Origin: Candidatus Krumholzibacteriia bacterium
Lineage (GTDB): Bacteria > Krumholzibacteriota > Krumholzibacteriia > LZORAL124-64-63
Direction of reading: 5' to 3'
Length of the DNA stretch: 5,770 bases
NCBI GenBank assembly: GCA_030632925.1
Contig: DAOVTU010000232.1
Coordinates: forward strand, 1-5,770
The first letter of the stretch is position 1; each line of letters begins with the position of its first letter. Made by a program: the position numbers and the translations under genes. The notes beneath the pieces are model-generated. The model saw only the letters and a list, made by a program, of their open reading frames with translations. It was not told where the DNA came from and ran no database searches. Below are positions 3,401-5,770 of this stretch, in pieces.

Positions 3401-5770
3401 GTGCAGCTGCATGCCGTTGAAATCGGACTGGAAGGGCAACTCGAGAATCAATTCGTCCGGCGTATTGTCGATCACCAGGGCCGTCAGATCACTCTTGTCG
3501 AAGGTTTGGCGCGTGAGCGGTTCTTCGAACCAGACCGGATCGGGGATCACGGTGACAGCCCGCAACTGCAGGCCGGTATTGTCGCCTTCAAGGCTGCCGC
3601 CATCGCCGGTAATGGTCACCAGACCGGAGCCGCCGCTGGGCGTGAAGGTGCTGAAAGCGCGGCCTGCAGCGTCGGAAACGGCCGAGATGGGACTAAAAGA
3701 GCCCAGTCCGGGCGGGTCCGCTGAAAAGACAATGGATTGTCCGGCTTCGGCGGTGTCGTTGCCAAAAACATCAATCAACTGGCCGGTGACGACCACCGGC
3801 TGATTCAAATCGCTGACGCTGCTGGGCAGGGACAGGCGCCAACCGTTGGTCGCGCCGGCCAGGGCGGTCAAGGCCAACAGGGGCTCGCCGCTACCGAGGC
3901 CGCCTGCTTCCACAGTCAAAACCCGATTGCTGATGACCACCGAAGCTGTGACCAGCAGGGAGCCGGACCCCGTAGCCAGGATGCGTCCGGTGGCCTGGCC
4001 GGTGCCGTTGGTCAAGGTGGTGGGCACTTCAAATTGTCCGTTGCCAGTCGAGGTATTGTCCAAGCCGAAACTGACCGGGATGTCCGGCAACAGGCTTAAA
4101 TTTCCCGCCGAATCAAAAAGCTGGGCTGAAATCACGATAGCGTCGGTGGCATCGGCGATCAGGGTATCGCGCTGGGCCGTCAGCACCACGGTGGTGGGCT
4201 GGGGGTCCTGGAAAGCCACGACAATGCGGCCGGCGATGGGCGCCTTGTTCGGCTGGGCCAGATAAACACGCAGCACCTCGACGGCGGTGTTGCTCATGTG
4301 GAATTCGCCACGGCCATTGCTGAAGCTGATCACCGAATCGACGGCGGCCTCGGTGGCATCGCGGTAAAACACCGGCGTGCCGGTGGTGGGCGAAATGTCG
4401 TCCATCTTGCGGGCCGAAAGTTTGAAGCCGGACAGCTGGCCGTCCAAATCAAAAAGGTCATCGAGTCCGTCGTCATCGCGGGCCGCCAGCAGCACCCGGC
4501 TGCTGGTCCAGGGGTCTTCATCCGGATTGTAGAAAGTGGCCCTGATCTCGGGCAGGGTTTCGCCCTCGTCGTTGACGATTTCCAGATGGGTGGCCCGTAC
4601 GGCGGTCAATTGCACTGCGCCAAGGGAAGTGTCGGCAGCGGTGACATCGAAAATCCGCGTATCATGCTGGTAGCCGGTGGCGTCTAATTCCAGACGGAAT
4701 TGGCCGGGCTCCAGGAAAAATGAGAACGGATCGCCGGTGGCGGCGAAGCTGAGCGAATCGCGGAAGGCGCCACTCATATTGTCGAACAACTGCCAATGCC
4801 CGGCTGCATCAGGGCCTTCGAAGGCCATGGTGCCGCTGACCTGGGCGGCCAGGGGCAAGGTGATGACCATGCCGGTCACGTCGGTGCCGGCGGTGACCAC
4901 GAAGGTGGAATCGGTGGGCACGTACTGGGCCGGTTGGGTCGAGGCCGACAGGGTGAAGGTGCCGCCCACGGGAGTGAAGAACTGGAAATTTCCGCCGGTC
5001 GAAGGGAAGCCGGTGAAGTCAAGATCGTTGCCGGCCTCATCGCGGAAATACAGGGTGCCGGGTTGTCCCGGACCGCCGTCGAAAGCCACCGAACCGCTGA
5101 CTTCGGTCTGCCGCAACATCGCGAAGTCCAGATTGGTCACGTCGGTGCCAGCGGTCACAGTGATCGGAGTTGCGGCGTCGAGGTAGGTGTCGGCCGAAAC
5201 AGCCACGACATAGTCGCCGCCGGTCTCGACGAAGAAGATATAGGGGCCGCCCGGGGCGCTGATTTCAGCGGTTTCCAACACGGTGCCGCCGCCATCCTGC
5301 AGTTCCACGGTGCTGATGGCGCCGGGACCGGAAACGAAGCTGATGGCACCACTGATGGAGGTGGCCTTGTCCAGAGTCTGATCAGTGCTGGTAACTTGTT
5401 GACTTTGAAGCACATCCACGACAACGGTATTGGCAAAGTAACCCACCGCACTGGTGGTCACGCGGTATCGTCCGGCATTGAGACGGGGCAGCGTCCAGGC
5501 GCGCTCGCCAATAGCCGTGGTGACCACCGAAAGCGGTGCACCGGGCTCGCGGCCGGCAAAGTCGATCAATTCGGCGACAACGGTGACGGTGGCGGTTCCT
5601 GCATCCTGGGGCAAAGTGGCGGTGCCGCTGATGGTGGCGTCGGCTGCATCGGGAGTGCCGTTGCCGTCGGCGTCGATCACCGAAGCGTGCAGATTATTCA
5701 GGATGACAGTGGCCAGGCCGCCGTCGAGGCCGTCATTGCTCGGGGCGCTGTCCAGGCCGTTGAGGCTGTC
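482..5770 (-). CDS. Giant multidomain secreted/surface protein with C-terminal FlgD/CTD-like module (5' partial)
   Basis: This is an open frame of 1762 visible residues ending at TGA (484-482). It stays open to the right edge, so the true start and any signal peptide lie outside. Numbering residue 1 at base 5770: calcium-loop-like DADGNGTPDAAD at 33-44; four carboxypeptidase-regulatory-like repeats at 45-391; an unassigned acidic segment at 392-525; two Big_1-like Ig domains at 526-622 and 643-740; a Trp-rich beta domain at 741-951; an Ig-like domain at 952-1067; a glucodextranase C-terminal-like module at 1070-1332; an Ig-like domain at 1348-1464; a beta-rich domain at 1467-1638; and a FlgD/CTD-like domain at 1647-1762. 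There are only three Cys (1260, 1468, 1530), no membrane segment and no LPXTG, which fits an exported protein. It overlaps the downstream PorV/PorQ-like gene by 4 bases. The likely role is a surface adhesin or polysaccharide-binding protein; this is inferred, because no enzyme domain is visible. An enzyme could still lie in the missing N-terminus. Confidence 0.93.
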   Translation of the reverse strand, partial: DSLNGLDSAPSNDGLDGGLATVILNNLHASVIDADGNGTPDAADATISGTATLPQDAGTATVTVVAELIDFAGREPGAPLSVVTTAIGERAWTLPRLNAGRYRVTTSAVGYFANTVVVDVLQSQQVTSTDQTLDKATSISGAISFVSGPGAISTVELQDGGGTVLETAEISAPGGPYIFFVETGGDYVVAVSADTYLDAATPITVTAGTDVTNLDFAMLRQTEVSGSVAFDGGPGQPGTLYFRDEAGNDLDFTGFPSTGGNFQFFTPVGGTFTLSASTQPAQYVPTDSTFVVTAGTDVTGMVITLPLAAQVSGTMAFEGPDAAGHWQLFDNMSGAFRDSLSFAATGDPFSFFLEPGQFRLELDATGYQHDTRIFDVTAADTSLGAVQLTAVRATHLEIVNDEGETLPEIRATFYNPDEDPWTSSRVLLAARDDDGLDDLFDLDGQLSGFKLSARKMDDISPTTGTPVFYRDATEAAVDSVISFSNGRGEFHMSNTAVEVLRVYLAQPNKAPIAGRIVVAFQDPQPTTVVLTAQRDTLIADATDAIVISAQLFDSAGNLSLLPDIPVSFGLDNTSTGNGQFEVPTTLTNGTGQATGRILATGSGSLLVTASVVISNRVLTVEAGGLGSGEPLLALTALAGATNGWRLSLPSSVSDLNQPVVVTGQLIDVFGNDTAEAGQSIVFSADPPGLGSFSPISAVSDAAGRAFSTFTPSGGSGLVTITGDGGSLEGDNTGLQLRAVTVIPDPVWFEEPLTRQTFDKSDLTALVIDNTPDELILELPFQSDFNGMQLHIIFETNFDAAGASRDPFEQPVNYGHDDRPDYALTSKYSVNDYGDFRRWDTTASAWEFWDLANDVFTGSAADQNIQPVWVTNEADRVVIRMPWTPFGGAPDSLRFEAYLTQEDGVKRSAFDSAPQDSTLNLNFDYNDPGPDDWDIALGPVTLVAWGETYVVKTDFPTPPTVENITATPAEMQAGEMLTLTALVTDAGDGIGDVLADLSAMGGGALTRMYDDGNASHGDIVAGDGVYSLLTLVPLGNPGGNQDLIIKANDGANIWPTTGMATINVTAIVEPLILVADPVGDDHGPNQPGSARKFTTYPTNIAFVPGAFDIHGLTVFETVAVVGGEQVDMIAFQVKLGDFPDPADPGTANWSPLYADLNIEKIDILIDSGPGGSTATLPNRQAAFQPWDAWDYAIVMDGWYKALIPSLGQNTVDSWRDNALRSDKDIILLGDPELDTVTALVSKAALGEPTAEDIRGWDMVVCVSSHDFGGEEVLGGIRWVNEGRSEWNFGGGQNGDRDSNLIDLLLVPGTGHSPGLTQEEILDYESADALARLESGQTPVAIEMSQFEDTGPPVIDTGGEGSVVTKVAPLENAPLALTIKITDDFRVDRAEFRYRSTGFTGEGWERVVPMGFLGRNQWVVDILPSFLDSLVVSPIDTTRYLEFEVWATDPLDKTTTSPVTTLEVGPATHCRPEDATLETENLAMLQVDGSALIIPENLRGWLINNHIDEAWPGGEVSADTMGTAVELQWDICNIPAVTMQAPSIPPGKPVGVFRQVFLATSDTLGGYFDYQEKLAKPMNLSLHFPEAWLPAGTDKNTIAMYEYHPESDRWVLIGGNVSLTGNNVTAAVQHAGIYGLFRTEAIGFESDEVLSGIMTTPNPFSPNGDGLYDETAISFYLTQEATVTVEVYNIYGDRKNILTQTFPYSGTDLNDTTPRRVPGLVWDGTDFKGEVVPYGIYVLRIIATFKQAGGERTIRSNHSVAVIK
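485..832 (-). other. C-terminal FlgD-Ig-like / T9SS-type sorting-like module
   Basis: The final 116 residues carry PNPFSPNGDG (808-779) followed by LYDETAISFYL, then VTVEVYNIYGD, VPGLVWDGTDFKGEVVPYG and IYVLRI. PNPFSPNGDG-x-x-D-E, V-x-h-x-h-Y-x-x-G, WDG-x-x-x-x-G-x-x-h-x-x-G-h-Y are the landmarks of FlgD Ig-like domains and of type IX secretion C-terminal domains. In Bacteroidota such domains target proteins through the type IX system to the cell surface. Here the module could serve the same purpose, and the PorV/PorQ-like gene begins directly after it. Confidence 0.8.
488..497 (-). promoter_or_regulatory. Ribosome-binding site of the PorV/PorQ-like gene
   Basis: On the minus strand GGCGGTGATC lies just before AA-ATG. 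It matches GGAGGTGATC, the extended complement of the 16S rRNA 3' end, at 9 of 10 bases, and GGCGG sits 7 bases from the start codon. It is built into the codons for the last residues (VAVI) of the upstream protein. This fixes the ATG at 485 and fits translational coupling through the ATGA overlap. Confidence 0.7.
857..1372 (-). other. Unassigned beta-rich domain before the C-terminal module
   Basis: About 172 residues containing LSLHFPEAWLPAGTDKNTIAMYEY, then DRWVLIGGNVSLTGNNVTAAVQHAGIYGLF in shorter pieces. The pattern of 'paired strands, then x-W-x-x-I-G-G-x-V, then T-x-x-V-x-H-x-G-x-Y-x-L-F' commonly precedes FlgD-like C-terminal modules in FCB surface proteins. The domain holds two of the protein's three Cys, at 1369-1367 and 1183-1181. 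No family name is assigned with confidence. Confidence 0.45.
1379..1729 (-). other. Ig-like domain
   Basis: It starts with GPPVIDTGGEG and continues with LALTIKITDDFRVDRAEFRYR, a GWERVVPM strand, RNQWVVDIL and YLEFEVWATDPLDKTTTSP. This is the usual order of an Ig-like domain in large secreted proteins, in which a bioactive-sugar- or ligand-facing role is not implied. It most likely spaces the glucodextranase-like module from the C-terminal part. Confidence 0.5.
1775..2563 (-). other. Glucodextranase C-terminal-like (DOMON-type) module
   Basis: The module opens with DPVGDDHGPN, continues with FTTYPTNIAFVPGAFDIHGL, and later shows LNIEKIDILIDSG, a WDAWDYAIVMDGWYKA segment, an internal WDMVVCVSS strand, and closes with EWNFGGGQNGDRDSNLIDLL. 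This order (D-P-x-G-D-D-x-G-P, Y-P-T, F-x-P-G-x-F-D-h, a strand with V/I-D-I-h-I-D, and a final N-h-I-D-L-L) is that of the C-terminal module of glucodextranase and related pullulanase-type enzymes (Pfam Glucodextran_C). That module is thought to bind sugar or cell wall. Here it sits in the middle of a non-catalytic region. It suggests binding to glucan or another surface polysaccharide; the ligand is inferred. Confidence 0.7.
2570..2917 (-). other. Ig-like domain with YDDG...HGD...AGDGVYS signature
   Basis: The segment opens with PPTVENITATPAEMQAGE, typical of an Ig/cadherin-like first strand, and then has VTDAGDGIGDVLADLSAMGG. The tail MYDDGNASHGDIVAGDGVYS (2752-2693) is a recurrent motif of bacterial Ig-like surface modules (often called choice-of-anchor X). 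It lies directly before the glucodextranase-like module and probably acts as a spacer. Confidence 0.6.
2918..3550 (-). other. Unassigned Trp/Asp-rich beta domain, possibly carbohydrate-binding
   Basis: About 211 residues are rich in Trp, Tyr, Phe and Asp. Strand-like segments include DELILELPF and MQLHIIFETNFDAAG, followed by an aromatic patch (RRWDTTASAWEFWDL), then DRVVIRMPWTPFGG and SLRFEAYLTQEDG. The order of a partly polar strand with Asp, an aromatic surface patch, and a RVVIRMPW-like strand recalls DOMON/CBM9-like sandwiches seen in large FCB surface proteins and amylases. This family call is tentative; only a profile search would settle it. Confidence 0.35.
3551..4195 (-). other. Two invasin/intimin-type (Big_1-like) Ig domains
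   Basis: Two units (4195-3905 and 3844-3551) are joined by a short Gly/Ala/Leu linker. Each has the Big_1 pattern: an Ala/Val-rich strand, hydrophobic-x-A/G-Q-L-h-D-x-x-G-N (ISAQLFDSAGN; VTGQLIDVFGN), then a V-x-F strand (PVSFGL; IVFSAD), a GxF turn, and a closing T-N/D-x-x-G-x-A motif (TNGTGQATG; SDAAGRAFS). In invasins these domains form rigid stalks outside the cell, and that is the likely role here. Confidence 0.7.
4196..4597 (-). other. Unassigned acidic segment of the surface protein
   Basis: This segment encodes about 134 residues between the tandem repeats and the first invasin-like domain. It contains a dense acidic stretch, RDDDGLDDLFDLDGQ (visible residues 431-445), with calcium-loop-like spacing, and a region of alternating hydrophobic residues ending in PIAGRIVVAF. 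It is not recognised as a known family. It could be a further beta-sandwich with a calcium site. Confidence 0.4.
4598..5638 (-). repeat. Four tandem carboxypeptidase-regulatory-like (Ig-fold) protein repeats
   Basis: Four diverged units of about 84-89 residues each are encoded at 5638-5372, 5371-5114, 5113-4850 and 4849-4598. Each begins with a V/I-SG-x-hydrophobic strand (TISGTA, SISGAI, EVSGSV, QVSGTM), has a central G-x-F/Y-x-hydrophobic strand (GRYRVT, GDYVVA, GTFTLS, GQFRLE) and ends with a V-x-V-T-A-type strand. Units 2 and 3 share the exact octapeptide VTAGTDVT. This matches the carboxypeptidase regulatory-like or Cna-B-like beta-sandwich, which in large surface proteins serves as a stalk. 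Unit 4 lacks the VTAGTDVT form (VTAADTSLG instead). The repeats are at protein level; the DNA has diverged. Confidence 0.7.
5639..5674 (-). other. Calcium-binding-loop-like motif (dockerin/thrombospondin-3 style)
   Basis: The encoded stretch DADGNGTPDAAD has the D-x-D-x-N-G-x-x-D spacing of calcium-coordinating loops in dockerin, EF-hand and thrombospondin type 3 repeats. The upstream residues, up to the window edge, are also Asp/Asn/Gly-rich (including SNDGLDGG), so it may be the last of several loops. It immediately precedes the first beta-sandwich repeat and may act as a calcium-stiffened linker. Calcium binding is inferred from the pattern only. Confidence 0.45.

Noticed and set aside
3384..5186. 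Several plus-strand open frames of 107-169 codons (for example 3384-3803, 3846-4265, 4677-5186)
   Set aside because: They are antisense to well-supported Ig-like and repeat domains of the giant protein and show no family motif or ribosome-binding site worth calling.
5678..5680. GTG at 5680 as the start codon of the giant gene
   Set aside because: The frame is open for 30 more codons to the window edge, there is no Shine-Dalgarno-like sequence before it, and no signal peptide follows.
1..5770. CRISPR array, tRNA/rRNA, insertion sequence, promoter or terminator
   Set aside because: No regularly spaced direct repeats, RNA-gene-like segments, inverted terminal repeats with a transposase, or hairpin followed by a T-run were seen, and coding sequence fills the entire window.

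Overview
The window is coding almost from end to end on the minus strand. It holds two genes, both cut by the window edges. The base composition is GC-rich (roughly 60-65% by eye). The gene pair suggests a Gram-negative bacterium of the FCB superphylum (Bacteroidota, Fibrobacterota, Gemmatimonadota, Zixibacteria, Krumholzibacteriota, Eisenbacteria and relatives). The evidence is a giant multidomain surface protein ending in a FlgD/CTD-like module with PNPFSPNGDG, followed by a PorV/PorQ-like outer-membrane barrel. The exact phylum cannot be told from this sequence.

Layout, in direction of transcription (right to left): from 5770 to 482 lies one uninterrupted reading frame of 1762 visible residues. 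Its N-terminus lies beyond the right edge; the GTG at 5680 is an internal Val, not a convincing start. In order it carries an acidic, probably calcium-binding loop, four tandem carboxypeptidase-regulatory-like beta-sandwich repeats, an unassigned acidic segment, two invasin-type (Big_1-like) Ig domains, a Trp-rich unassigned beta domain, an Ig-like domain, a glucodextranase C-terminal-like module, another Ig-like domain, an unassigned beta-rich domain, and the C-terminal FlgD/CTD-like module. No catalytic domain was recognised in the visible part.

From 485 to the left edge lies the start of a second gene. It overlaps the first by four bases (ATGA) and encodes a signal peptide followed by the N-terminal signature of PorV/PorQ-family outer-membrane proteins. 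Its ribosome-binding site (GGCGGTGATC) lies inside the last codons of the first gene, so the two are very probably co-transcribed and translationally coupled.

Taken together, the best reading is a cell-surface protein, possibly polysaccharide-binding, made together with an outer-membrane barrel that could help export or anchor it in a type IX secretion-like manner. The domain calls rest on pattern recognition; the functional link is inference. No RNA gene, mobile element, CRISPR array, promoter or terminator was seen, and there is no intergenic space in the window.
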